A stretch of DNA of 64,000 nucleotides from contig JARZZO010000014.1 in the NCBI GenBank assembly GCA_030544215.1, positions 43,243,734 to 43,307,733 of the forward strand. Reading direction: 5' to 3'. The position numbers were made by a program, and so were the translations under genes. Numbering within the stretch: the stretch's first letter is position 1; every line of letters begins with the position of its first letter. The DNA comes from Zantedeschia hybrid cultivar (lineage: Eukaryota; Streptophyta; Magnoliopsida; Alismatales; Araceae). Of this stretch, positions 44,986 to 57,345 are shown piece after piece. The notes under the pieces were generated by a model. It saw only the letters and a program-made list of their open reading frames with translations. It did no database searches and had not been told where the DNA came from.

Positions 44986-47900
44986 CTAAAGCCAGTCACC
45001 CTTATGCTGAATACCCATATTCTCTAGGTGACGCTCAAACACATTTTGAGACAATGGCTTCGTCAGAGGACCTGCTATGTTGTCGACTGAGGGAACCCTT
45101 TCCACCACGACATCTCCTCGAGTAATAATTTCTTTGATCAGGTGAAAGCGCCTCAAAATGTGCTTTGACTTCTGATGAGACCGCGACTCTTTCGCTTGAG
45201 TTATTGCCCCATTGTTGTCACACAGTAGTGGGACGAGACCAGAGATGCTATCCACTACGCCAAGATCGCCGATGAACTTCTTCATCCAGACTGCTTCTTT
45301 GGTGGCTTCAGCAACAACAATATACTTAGCTTCTGTCGTCGAATCAGTAATAGTTTCTTGCTTTGAACTTTTCCAGCTCATTGCTCCCCCGTTGAGTGTA
45401 AAGACAAATCCCGATGTTGACTTGCTGTCATCTGAATCAGACTGAAAATTCGAGTCAGTGTATCGTTGCAGCTTTAAGTCTTCTCCTCTATAGACCAGAA
45501 ACATATCTTTAGTTCTTTTCAAGTACTTAAGGATATATTTCACAGTTTTCCAGTATTCATCACTTGGATCCGCCTGATGTCTGCTTGTAACACTTAGAGC
45601 ATATGCTACATCAGGTCTAGTACATAGCATAGCGTACATAATGGAACCTATGGTTGATGCATAGGGAACTTTATCCATTAATGCCCTCTCTTCAGGGGTC
45701 TTAGGAGACTGACTTTTAGAGAGATAAATTCAATGTCTCATCGGTATGAGACCTCTCTTGGAATTTTCTATGCCAAACCTTTTGACAATGGAGTCTATGT
45801 ATATGGATTGGGTTAAAATAAGCATCTTCTTTGATCTATCTCTATAAATCCGTATTCTCAATACGTAAGATGCTTCTCCTAATTTTTTTCATAGAGAAGT
45901 TTTTAGACAACCATACCATTACCAACGACATCATCTCTAAATCATTCCCAATGAGTAGGATGTCGTCCACATAAAGGACTAGGAAGGTAATTGCGCTCCC
46001 ACTGTTTTTCTTGTACACACATGGCTCATCTTCATTCTTAATGAAGCCATAAGATTTGATCGCCTCATCAAACCTTATGTTCCACTTCGGGAAGCTTTCT
46101 TCAGTCCATAAATAGATCTTTGTAGTTTGTATACTATATCTGGAGATTCTTTCGATGTGAAGCCCTCTAATTATATCATATACACCTCTTCCTCAAGGTT
46201 TCCATTGAGGAATGCTGTATTCACATCTATCTGTCAGATTTCATAATCATGATATGCAGCAATGACGAGAAGTACTCTGATAGACTTAATCATGGTAACA
46301 GGTGAGAAGGTCTCGTTATAGTCAACTCCTTGTCTTTGACGATAACCCTTCGCCACTAATTTTGCCTTATAAGTCTTAATTCGTCCATCTGCATCGATCT
46401 TTCTTTTAAAGATCCACTTGCATCCGATAGATACTATACCCTCAGGCAAGTCTACCAAGTTTTAAACATGATTGGTGTATATGGACTGAATTTCAGAGTT
46501 CATGGTTTCTCACCATTTTCCGGCCTCTGGACTCTTAATGGCCTCCTGGTAGGTCTTAAGATCATCATCCTCATTATAGAGTGTCCTAGAAACATCTCCA
46601 CTGATATGTCCCACATATCTTTCGGGTGGTTTAGGCACTCTAACAGACCTACGAGGCTCCTGTGTGTTTTTTTGAATATGTTCAGAAACTGATGGTTCAT
46701 CTGATGAAACCATGATAGTTTGTGGGTCTAGAACTTCTTCTAGAGTTACTTTACTCTCACTGTCCTTTTGGAAAATATAATCTTCTTCCACGAAAACAGC
46801 TCTACCGTCGGCAAACATCTTTTGTTGGCTAGGTTGGTAAAAGTAGTATCCGTAGGTTTCTCTCAAATACCCCACAAATCTATATTTGTCAGTTTTGGAC
46901 TCCAACTTATATGTATTATGTCTTTTAACATGAGCAGGGCATCTTTAGACTTTAACATGCTTAAGGTCTAATTTTCTTCCATTCTATATCTGATATGGAG
47001 TGGATTCAATAGATTTATTGGTTACCTTGTTCAGGATATACATAATAGAGCTAAGTGTATATCCCTATAGGGACACTGGTAATTTAGACATGCTTATCAA
47101 GGATCGCACCATTTCTATCAATGTGCGATTCCTCCTTTCTGATACACCATTCATTTGTGGTGTATAAGGAGGTATAAGCTGAGAAAGGATACCATTATCC
47201 TTTAAGTACCGTGTGAACTCTGTACTTAAGTATTCCCCACTACGATCAGATCGGATGGTTTTAACTCTCTTTTCAATTTATTTATCTACTTAATTCCTAA
47301 ATTCTCTGAATTTTTCAAAGACTTCTGATTTGTACTTCATTAAGTACACAAAGCCATACTTTGAGAAATCATCAGTGATTATTATGAAATAAGATAAACC
47401 ACTAATGGCTTGGGTAGATATGGGACCACATACATCAGAATGTATTAGTTCCAATATGTCTTTGACTCGTTCTCCACTTCTAGTAAATAGAGATTTAGTC
47501 ATTTTACCCATTAAACATGACTCACAAGTTGTATATTATTCAAAATCAACTGAATCCAGATATCCATCTTTATGCAATCTTTGGAGTATGTTTTCTCCAA
47601 TGTGACCAAACCTACAATGCCATAGGTAGGCTTTGTTCACTTCACACTTACTCTTCTTCAGAGCATTATCGACATGAAGACTATCATAAGACACATTCAT
47701 TAAGTACTATCCATTACATAATGAAGCAGAAGCAACTATTTTATTTCTAAAATAAATAGAACAATAATTATTCCCAATGGATATAGTGTATCAAATACTA
47801 TCTAAACAAGAAATAGATATAATGTTTCTTATTGTGGTAGGTACATAATAACAGTCATCTAATGAAATATAGTCTCCAGATGGTAGTATGAGATTCACTA

Positions 47901-48066
47901 TCCCTACAGCAATCGCCGTAACTCTTGCGCCGTTACCTAGCCTCAGCTCTACCTCGCCGGTCCTCAGCTTACGCCTTCTTGACAGCACCTGTGCAGTATT
48001 GCAGATAAGAGAAACACATATAGTATCTAATACCCATGATGTATAATCTCGAACTGACAAATTCAC
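44986..48066 (-). pseudogene. Copia pol remnants: protease, integrase, reverse transcriptase, RNase H
   Basis: Read from 48066 downwards on minus. A protease-like segment has WVLDTICVS, where the active-site DTG/DSG is DTI. Integrase segments include GKMTKSLFTRSGERVKDILE and HSDVCGPISTQ (47511-47290), TDDFSKYGFVYL, and a C-terminal part with KYRFVGYLRETYGYYFY (46905-46510). Reverse transcriptase has GCKWIFKRKIDADGRI, YKAKLVAKGYRQRQGVDY and a YVDD box at 45973-45962. RNase H (45678-44986) is one open 230-codon frame with RYTDSNFQSDSDDSKS, DSTTEAKYIV, LCDNNGAITQAKE and HQKSKHI, ending near PLTKPLSQNVFERHLENMGI. Several in-frame stops and shifts separate the blocks. It cannot make a working polyprotein. 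Confidence 0.9.
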
Positions 48067-48150
48067 ATCTATGATATAGATACCTGAAGTGTCCTACTGC
48101 TTCACCTTTCCTTGAGCCTTGTCTTTGAGGTATTCCTTTCAATTCCTCTT

Positions 48151-48915
48151 TTAGTAGCCCTTTTGATGACAATAGAAGCAATCACCTTCAGCTCCTTTGC
48201 CTTTTTCCTTCTTAGCAATCTTTAGCTTTTCCTGTTTCTTGTCTTTGCCTTTCTTAAAGGCTTGAACTGCCTTTCTTTTCTTATTGGTCTTACCAACCAT
48301 GAGGATTTGGGGATTTTCCTTCACAAGGTTTCCCTCTGCAGTCTTCAGCATATTTAGTAACTCAGCCAGAGATGCTTGAATTTTGTTCATGTTAAAGTTA
48401 ACAATGAACTGTGCATATGATTGTGGAAGAGAAGCTAAAACTAAGTTAGTATACATCTCCTTGGGAAGTAGAACCCCAAGAGCATTTAACCTTTCTACCC
48501 ACTCTATCATCTTCAGCACATGAGTCTGCACTGAAGATCCCTATGTCATTTGAGTTTTGAATAGATTCTTAGATATCTCATATCTTTCGATTATGCTATG
48601 CTCACCAAACAGCTTCTTCAGATTGAGCATGATGGATCTTGCATCTTTCTCCTCATGCTGCTTCTACAACTAATTGCTCATTGAGGCAAGCATGTAGCAT
48701 TGGGCCATGGTGGAATCTTCCTTCCATTTTTCATATGACAACATATCCTCCTCTGGGGCATCTAATGCTGGTTCAGTAGGAGGATCATCATCTAGGACAT
48801 ACGCAATCTGCTCAGACCTGAGGACAATCTTCAGGTTCTTGAGCCAGTTGGAGTAATTAGGGCCTGTCAATCGATTGACATCCAGTATGCTACGCAACGT
48901 GTTATGGTGCGACAT
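48151..48915 (-). pseudogene. Copia gag remnant with zinc knuckle
   Basis: The probable original start is at 48915 (MSHHNTLRSILDVNRLTGPN, then YSNWL), typical of plant copia gag. The middle has WVERLNALGVLLPKEMYTN then LVLASLPQSY, and the end has a zinc knuckle beginning CFYCHQKGY. At least one stop and a frame change lie between 48532 and 48669. Confidence 0.85.
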
Positions 48916-51117
48916 TTTAGCCTACAGGAGAAATTTTCAATTAGCAGATAATTTAGTTATTAACATTAAAACAAGATATGGTTTTTTATCTAGTTTCACT
49001 CCACTAATTTTTTTCGGATTGTATAACCTTCAGATATACAAAACGAGAGATGCCGACAGTCTCCTAGCGGGGATCAGAATCTCTAAGACTCATAACATGA
49101 CCTCGGGTAAACACAAGTATCATACTATGATCTTAGAACAACCATCTTATGGTAATTGCAACTCCTTTCAATATTTGAATATTCTTTGGCTCCCAGGTTT
49201 ATAATGGTCTTGGGTGAACACAATAAACTATTATCCTCGGTCTAAGCTTTACCATCATTATGTAACGGAATAGATTAGGATACAGCTCCTAAGTAAACGC
49301 AAGGATATCTACATCGTTCCTCTACCCTATCAAAAAGGTATTATAATGCCATAGCTTTTAGTTCCTTCATCAGACGGTGACAGATCTCGAGAAACATAAG
49401 AAACTGCCATGACTGAATCGAGTCCTAGAAACTATAATGATGGAGAGCCATACGGTAAATTCTCAATGACTCGCACTCCGACTTAAATTTTAAGTTAAAG
49501 ATTTATTTATTTTATTTTTATCTTATCCTAAGTGATAGTATATAAATATATCGCATATATTTAATATATACATATAACCTAGACATTTGATTCATAATCA
49601 AAATAAAAAACATGCATTACATACATGTTAAGGTGTGGTCATGGATAGCACAGTAGTTTGATTTGAGCCAAACAGTCAAATACACTCACATTCAATATAA
49701 CAATTATATTAAATATCTGTAAACACATATGCTGATGAACTCCTTCATTTTCCTTCCTAGTTGCAGTTATGGATTATCCTCACTCCAACCTCGGTTGCTA
49801 CGATCAAATTATTAAAAATTCTCAATTTTACATGCAAATTTAAAAGAAGGCCTTATGGCGAGTATATGAGGGAGGGAGGTAGAATTATATTAGAGTATGA
49901 GAGAGGGAGAGGTTCACAGACCTCTATTTATTAACAGTTAATAAAAAAAATCATCACACGCCATCGATCCACAACCATACATCATCACATGAAATATTTT
50001 CTTGTACATATCAATGATCGCTATGTGTTTTATTAATCAAATCACATAAGAAATAGCGCATTACGTAGCTAAAATAAAAGTTTTCAAAATAAATAATTTT
50101 ATTTTCAGAAACCAAGGACCAAAGAAAATTTGGGTAATTAGAATTTTTGAAAAAGTTTCATTTTGTTGAACATTCAATTAAATTATATTTAAAAGTTGTA
50201 ACAACACATCACATGTGTAGATATACCAAATTGATCCGATCTATAATATTCCATGCAAATTTAATCAATTGAAATTAATGAAATTAATCTAACAATTAAA
50301 TTAATAATCATTAATATCAACTAATCTAACAATTTAGATTATCAACTAATTAACAACTTCTTGTTAATTACCATAGATTCAAAATCTATTTAGGGCCCAT
50401 TATCATAAAAATTAAAATTTAATTTAATTTTAAAATCACATTTTTAAAAGAAAATCAAATTATGTTTTTATAATTTTTCTTTTTAATTAAACGGCCCCAA
50501 TGGGGCCTGGTCCATAGGGACCAAATGGGTTCAACCCCTGCTGAGCCACGTCTGGCCAATGGGCCTAGGGCCTGGTCCGAGCCAACTGCTAAGCTGGCTT
50601 GGGCCCATGGCCCAGCCCGGCCTAGTAGGGGACCTGCCCCCCTGCGCACGGCCAGGGAACCTTAGCTGCGTGCAGGGGGCACCCCGTCACCGGCCTCCTG
50701 CCCAGCAGGAGCCGGCCGACGGGTCCTAGCTCCCTTCTCCGTGCCTCCTATGGGCAACCCTCCCCCTCCCCCTCCCCTTTTTCTAACCTACAGGAAGAAG
50801 AAGGAGGAGCCAGGGGTCGGCTTGCCATGGGCCCAGCGGCGGCCGGCGACCCCCCCCCCCCCCCCCACCGGACGATCTGGGGCGCTGGTGAGCCTCCCCA
50901 ATGATTGGGGCGCCCCAAACTGAGACGTTTTTCCCACCGTTCTACGTCCCACGAAGAACACCAAAAAAAAATTGATTTTTCTGTCAAAATCGAAATTTAA
51001 ATTACACGTGTTCATCGAATGAACACCGGTCTAACATTTAAATCAAATTAAAGCATGGAATAACTACTAGAACGATCAATTTGGAGATCTAAACGGCAAG
51101 GAACATAGTGGAACCTA
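48916..51117 (-). other. Untranslated leader of the copia element (about 2.2 kb), with GC-rich island
   Basis: Mostly AT-rich and without domains. A sharply GC-rich block at 50485-50935, with C and G runs, interrupts it. No coding homology is recognised for that block. Confidence 0.5.
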
Positions 51118-51129
51118 GCTCTGATACCA
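51118..51129 (-). promoter_or_regulatory. Copia primer-binding site (TGGTATCAGAGC)
   Basis: On minus, one base after the 5' LTR, TGGTATCAGAGC is complementary to the 3' end of plant initiator Met-tRNA, the standard copia primer. Confidence 0.92.
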
Positions 51130-51130
51130 C

Positions 51131-52693
51131 TGTTAGGTTTGATGTGTCGGATCTAAAAAAATACAGTGGAAATAAAAATCCGGATCCATGTTGTTTCGGA
51201 TAATTAAATCGGATAGTGAAAACAGATTTTCACGTTACACAGATTTGAATCCGTGTTCGTTGGGTTCCGTCTGTGCGATTCCGCAAGCCGCGCAGGCGCC
51301 CAACCTCTAGCGGTATCCACTCGGTCTTCTTTTCGACGGATTGTCTTCGTTTCCTCGCTCGGTGTGGCATTTGCGGATCCCGTCTGGCTACGTGTAATTC
51401 TCCGCAACATGCAGATTCAAAAATCCCGTCTGACGAGAAGCGGAGCAGGCGGGAGAGGGACCAGAGCCTCCAGGGGGCCGACCTCTGAGGGGGGTGCCCA
51501 GGAGAGAGAGAGGAGAGGGAGGGGGGGTGGCTGGCTAGGTTAGAGTTGCTAGTCTATGACCTGGCAACGGTTCTTTTATAATAAGTAGCTTTGCGATTTT
51601 TCATAAAAATCCATACTTATCATAAAATCCGTTAATTAATCCATCGACTTGAAAACCTTTTGTGTATGACCCTCTAGGTCCAAATACCAGTCCAGTTAAT
51701 AGCCCATTAAGTTCAGTAACTCCTTATTGACTCATTAAATTAATTAATATCCTTATATCAATTAATTAACAAAATTTAATGTCCCACAATAAATTCAGAC
51801 GCGCTTCCGATCACGTTGGGTGCGGAGCAACATCGCGTGATCCTAGAAGGCATTGGAGTTCTGCAACCCACTAATGGAACCTTTCTATCATCGGTTACCG
51901 GGTGGATATAATCCTTCATCTGTGCAATGTTCTTGAATCGACCTAGGGCATGGTTTACTGTTAAACTCTAGCCAGTTGATTCACTTGAATCAAAAGCCGC
52001 TAAACTATATCAGATAACTCTTTATCTGATACAGTGTCCGCCCTGGCTAAGGACTTAAGCACATCATTCTCGGAAGATTCTCTCTCCCATTACCCAGAGC
52101 GGATGATCCCTTGTTGACCATACAATTACCTTCGAGGGCATCTTCCTGAACCCGATCACTTGACTTATTGATATCCCATGATTAGGGATTCGTTAGTCAA
52201 TGTCAAAGCTCAGAGACTTACTAACAAGGTATCCTTGGTGTCTCAGGTCCAAGGACTATTTACGCAACCATGACAAAGAATCAAGCTGGTTGACAGTTAA
52301 GTAGATACCATCTAGCGATTTATGGTCGGATCAGTTCAGTGAACTCATTCACCAATGAGTACCTATAGGTCCAACATAGTGTCTCCACACAAGTGACTTA
52401 TATGATCAGTTACCTTCATCAAATGAGCTGAAGAAACTTGTACTAGTCTATCTGGATGTCTGATGTCCTTCTCAAACATCTTCCGACTAGGAACAATTAA
52501 GAACAGTGTTTACAAGTCTTCAGTCCCGTAATTATGATCTCATCATAATCCGAAGATTATTGCCCATGTCCATAGACTTTATCGCGAAACGACAAACAAT
52601 ATCGAATTCTATACACAATGAAGTTAAGCCATTTTATTAATAACTGAATAATACAAAGTATTCGATTGTCTTGGAGGCCACCAAATACTAACA
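51131..52693 (-). repeat. Copia 5' LTR (element on - strand), 1563 bp
   Basis: It begins TGTTAGGTTTG and ends AATACTAACA on the plus strand. AAAAC follows at 52694. Confidence 0.92.
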
Positions 52694-53235
52694 AAAACAC
52701 CTCAAAAAACAAAAAACAACAAGTTAATCAATACAAGAATGCCCAAGTTAATCACTAATGGGAAAGTTAATTGATTAAGCCAATAGAAGCACATAGTAGA
52801 CACAATCAAGTTAATCGATTAACATATTCAAAAATTTGGAAAGAGTAGTGACTTAAGCGAACAAATTAATCTCATAATAGAGAGACACGCCCCTAGACTT
52901 AGCAACATAGTTAATTGATTAAGTAGGTTTGAGGGGTGCCAATGCATATGCTATCTTAATTGATTAGCCGAGGTAACTTAATTGAAGTTGCGGTGGGTTA
53001 ATCAATTAAGACACTAAGGTGCAGTCTGGTATTTTGGCCAAGTTAATAAATTACTTTGACAAGTTAATTAATTAACATGATTTTGGACCCTCTTTCCACA
53101 ATCAATTAAGTCGTAGAACAATATGAAAACTGAGACTTGATTGAATTTGGGCAACTTATTTAATTAATATATTAAATTAAGCTGGTTTGTTATCACCAGA
53201 AAGGAGGAGATTGTTGAACCATTAGGACCCTTCTT

Positions 53236-54138
53236 AATCTCTCCCTTTTTGGTGATGACAAAACTTATGAAAGAAAGTGAACAATGCTACAACGTCAAAC
53301 ATACAATCAATCATGTGTACATATGCACGATGGAACATTGATTATAGAAAGGAATAAGCAAGATATCATTCAAATTTAACAAAAATACAAAAGCCTCTTA
53401 GAAAGATAGATTGTTCTCCCTATTTTGCCAATCAACCAAAGCGTGGGAATTAAGATGAAAAGGATCAGTCATCGACTTCATCAAGAAATTTTGGAAGATA
53501 GACAGAGTAGGTTTGCAGTCTCTGCCATTTCTTCAATTCACTATCCTGAAACTATTGGATGAACTGATCTATGGAGGATTGAGGTGTCTTCTTGGCAACT
53601 TTCATTGTGGCATAGAAACTACTGAAATCAACAATCATTCTATCTGTTTACTCTTTATAATGGTTTTCAAAAAAGAAAAGTCCACTAGTTTCTTCTTCTC
53701 AAATTGTAGAAACTCATTGAATTTAATCGGAGTGGTAAGGCCTTCTTTGTGCAACTCTGTTTGCATCCAATAGTAAGCTTGGAAGCCTTTTAGCCAGAAT
53801 TGGCAGACTTCTTTATACAAGGCCATGGACATGGAGTGCTCATATTCTTCAAGGGAAAAGGGTGATTGATAAGTTCACAATTTTACATAAATAACAGATG
53901 AAATTTACATACTTTGCTACCAATTCAATGAACAAAATCACATGGAATGATAGATAAATCAATTGTGGGTTCAAACATATCAATTTTGTAAAATTTGAAT
54001 TCCAAATATCATCATTCCATGGATTGAATAAGGGTAGCAATTTCATTTTCAAATAAGACTTTCTTGACAATTATTTAATGTGCATTGATTGCTGCATGAA
54101 TTTAACTGTTATTTTATGTGAATGCAGGACATGAACAA
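53236..54138. other. Spacer, nothing firmly recognised
   Basis: There are short open frames only, none with a domain I recognise. Confidence 0.45.
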
Positions 54139-54260
54139 GCAAATGGCATAGTGGTTAGACTACCTAGACTTCAAGGAAGTGACCATGATTCGAATCCTAG
54201 AAGGAACAAGATTGTATTTCTTTTTCTCTTAAAAAGGGAACCACAAGCCAACTAAGAGAG
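54139..54260 (+). mobile_element. tRNA-like SINE unit
   Basis: Box A TGGCATAGTGG (54144-54154) and box B GATTCGAATCC (54187-54197) stand at tRNA spacing. The arms do not form a good full cloverleaf. A T-rich tail region follows. More likely a short SINE than a functional tRNA. Confidence 0.55.
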
Positions 54261-54657
54261 AGAAGAGGGAATTTCGAAATTTAAATTTCAAAAATATTAT
54301 TTTTTAAATTTGAATTTTAAAATCTCGAAAATAACATTTATTCTTCAATTCAAAATTCGAATTTTGAAATATCCCTCTCCAAATTTAAATTTCAAATATG
54401 TATTCATGGATAATCCTCTAATCAAGGGGGAGCTTAATGCAAGCAATTAAGGATCCATTTATTAGAAAATTTAAATTTCAAAATTTGAATTAAGAATCCT
54501 CCTCTATAAAAACCAAGAGAGTGGGAGAAAAGGACAACCTTGAATCTTGTTTTTGAAATTCTTACTCTCAACTCCTGAATTTTCACACCTTTTGAAAATT
54601 TTAAACTCTCTCACCCCTTCCATCCAAATATGCGGGTACTGTAGCAACCCCCTCTCT

Positions 54658-54668
54658 CTCTAGCTTTT

Positions 54669-54706
<38 letters not shown>

Positions 54707-54725
54707 GCTCTCTCTCTCTACATCT
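54658..54725. repeat. (CT)n microsatellite
   Basis: A long CT dinucleotide run with few interruptions. Confidence 0.92.
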
Positions 54726-57040
54726 CTCTCAAACCAGCGGTTGTTAGGGCAAGAGGTGGACTCGAGGCACCGCAACTGACCATCGGAAGGAGTCTAGGGG
54801 CTGCCAAGGATCCGCGTGAAGGGCTACGACGGCTACAAACATCAGTTTTCTCTCTCCACTGCCCCTCTCTCTAGTTTTTGAGTTCCCCATGTTATATTGT
54901 ATTTCGAACATTTTATGTAAAATTTTCCTTATAAAAGTCATGTTAATTTTTTATTTTTAATGTCTCTGTAAAATTTCATATAGTTTTAATAATGAATGAT
55001 AGTAGCTCCTTTGAAAAAAGTTATCTTTTTTCCCACTTTTTGTTCTACAACTTTTATTTTTTCTTCTGTTGACACTACTCAAACTTTATATTCTACTTTT
55101 AATTAGTGTTTTAGAGGTAGTTTTAGTTTATTAGATGGTATGATTATACTCGTTTAAGGATGCTCCTTTTGTGAGTTCATAGTAAGTCCGGTTAATTTCA
55201 ATTCTTAACAAATCAAATCATCATGCTCCCTCTTCTTTCTTCTCTATTTTTTCTCTAAAATCTCAAGGTTTTCAACTTTAAAAATCTATTTCCCTGTGGA
55301 TTCGACCCAATCTCACCATTTGCTATTTTTCAAATAATTATATGCGAAAATTAGAATTTTAAGATTGATGTTTGAATATGCTTAACGATACATAATTTCG
55401 AGCGATCGGTGATAAGCCCTCTACTTTTCTATTTTCATTTGTTTGAAGGAACACAGCCAACTCCTTTAGAGTGAGGCCAAACCCCACTTATTAAAGGTGA
55501 ATCAATTGGCCTCACTGAACAAGGTAAATAGAACTGATTTTGTTAAAATGAATCCCTTCTTTTCAACCTTGTCTAAAAAATAAGAAAATTAGAGTTCTTC
55601 CTTTTATGTAGCCATATCCTTGGCCAGGTATAAAAACTTTTAAAACTTTAAAAAGCTTTAAAAACTCATGTCCATCTAGTAAGGTAGTAATGAGATTAGG
55701 GTAGAGAGGGAAACCTATCCAGTGGTTGACCATTATAGGTAGCAACAATCAGCTTCTCAGGTGGCAACTATCTCCTCTCAACGAGCTTCTTCTAGACTTC
55801 ATATTGAAATTCACTTAGAGTGACCTCTTTCTGACCTCTATGCCTTAAGGTTTTTTTGCCTATTTGATTTCATGCATGATCTCGATCCCCTGCCATAGTT
55901 GAACTGGATCATTTGAGTTATTTACGTAGTCTTCATTGAATTTAAGAAACTTCCTATACAATTTGGGATGTTTCTTGATCTACTAATCACCAATCAGAAT
56001 GCGTGATCTTTTTTTTTACCTTGAGTGCATCGGTTATAGACATCCTTCCTTCCTTGATAAACTGGTTTTATGTATTAGTCCGTACAAAGGACTGGTAGAT
56101 CCTGAACATGTAATCTGGCATTTCCCTCAATCATGTAAATGTATAGTTTTTTGTTGGCAGTGGTGGGTGTAGTGCTAAAAAAGGGCGTGTGTTCATCATG
56201 CTATCATGTGTTTACTATAATTAACAATATGAAAGAAATTGTGATCGTCAGAAACCGAGAGTTTCAAAGGAAAAGTGATCGCTTAACTAACCTTGCAAAA
56301 TCGAGAGAGTGTGGGGTTCTTTTGCTCCTCTCTTTTGGCTGGCCGAAAGAAAAGAGCCTTCTTTCCTTTTTTATTTTTGTTCACTGGGGATATTTCTTCT
56401 TTCGTCTAAACTCCAAGCTTTCCTCTAAATCTCCTCAAACCTTTCAAGAAAGATTTTTTTTTTTTTAAAAAAAAAGAAACAAATAGATTAGAACTAAAGA
56501 GAGGTAGTATCTATTCTATCCAACAAAATTATCATGCAACTAAACTAAAGAACTCACTTGTTTTGTGTTCTTTTTAACTCCTAAAGGATGTATAGACATG
56601 GAAAAGATGAAGTAAATGTGTATGATGAATTGATGCAATGAAAAACTGTATGAAAATAGAAATCTAAACTATATAAATCTATCAAAATTCAATGGAAAAA
56701 ATCAAGGAGAGAGGAAAAGGATGGCCCCTCCATAGCCTTGGTCTTCAATGGGCTTTAAAGGGTGAAAAGGATGAAGAAGATCAAGCTTCCCTTGCTGTCC
56801 ACGTTCTTCTTCTTGAGGGCCTTCAAAAATCTTGTTAGAAGCTCCAAATTCTCCAAAAGTCAATCTTTTTTAAAGGTCAATGTCTATATGTATTTATAAG
56901 AAGTGATTCAAGGGTATTTTGGCCTTCAAAAGGACTCTCTCGCGGCTCGGACTCGCCTTGGATGATCATGAAGGAAATTGGAAACCCTTCCAACCTCTGG
57001 AACCGGATTATCTCGGCTAAATCATATTTATCAGGAAATT
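54726..57040. other. AT-rich spacer, nothing recognised
   Basis: No coding domain, terminal repeat or RNA gene is seen. Confidence 0.45.
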
Positions 57041-57044
57041 CTTA

Positions 57045-57345
57045 AAATGCGTCGTTCAATGAGGACGCCTTTTAGTTAATTAATGCGGCCAAAATAGAAA
57101 TAAATCCGGAAAAGGAAATCGAAAACAATTAGGAAACATAAAAGGCGTCATTAACGCGTGACACACTTTAAATAATTTAGGAAATTAACTAGAATTAGAA
57201 ATCGTAAACCTAGGCGGATTAGGACCTAAATGGCGTCGTCTACCGGCTACGCTATTCAGTTAAATCATCTTAAATTTACTAATTTTAATTCTGAATTGAT
57301 TTCTGTTATAAATCCAAATGGCGTCGTGCGTGAGCGGCGTGATTC
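57045..57345. repeat. Degenerate repeats with GCGTC...GACGC motif, first cluster
   Basis: Four copies, at about 57050, 57147, 57230 and 57319, some 90 bp apart, have the pattern AAATGGCGTCG, about 10 bases, GACGC, TTTAA. Further single copies occur near 58468 and 58499. Confidence 0.55.

Larger units (their letters stand above)
43424..52693 (-). mobile_element. Ty1/copia LTR retrotransposon, complete but decayed, 9.27 kb
   Basis: LTRs at 43424-44971 and 51131-52693 begin and end TGTTAG...CTAACA. The 5-bp duplication AAAAC lies at 43419-43423 and 52694-52698. On the minus strand, a Met-tRNA primer site follows the 5' LTR and a polypurine tract precedes the 3' LTR. Domain order is gag, protease, integrase, reverse transcriptase, RNase H, which defines Ty1/copia. 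Stops and frameshifts break the coding region. The LTRs differ at many positions (clearly several percent by eye), so this insertion is much older than the 13-kb element. Confidence 0.93.
41626..53235. repeat. Old diverged repeat, copy 2, split by two later insertions
   Basis: Pieces at 41626-42563, 43184-43423 and 52699-53235 follow the same order of landmarks as copy 1 at 10620-12340: a G-run with GAATGGGTTA, TTGGTTCGGTCCAAGACC, ATGCCTCTAAGTAGGCTACAA, then many TTAATCGATTAA-like palindromes, then GTTATCACCAGAA. The hAT MITE (42564-43175) and the copia element (43424-52693) interrupt it. Confidence 0.5.

Noticed and set aside
54139..54203. Functional tRNA gene
   Set aside because: A and B boxes are present, but I could not form a proper acceptor stem and anticodon arm; SINE origin is more likely.
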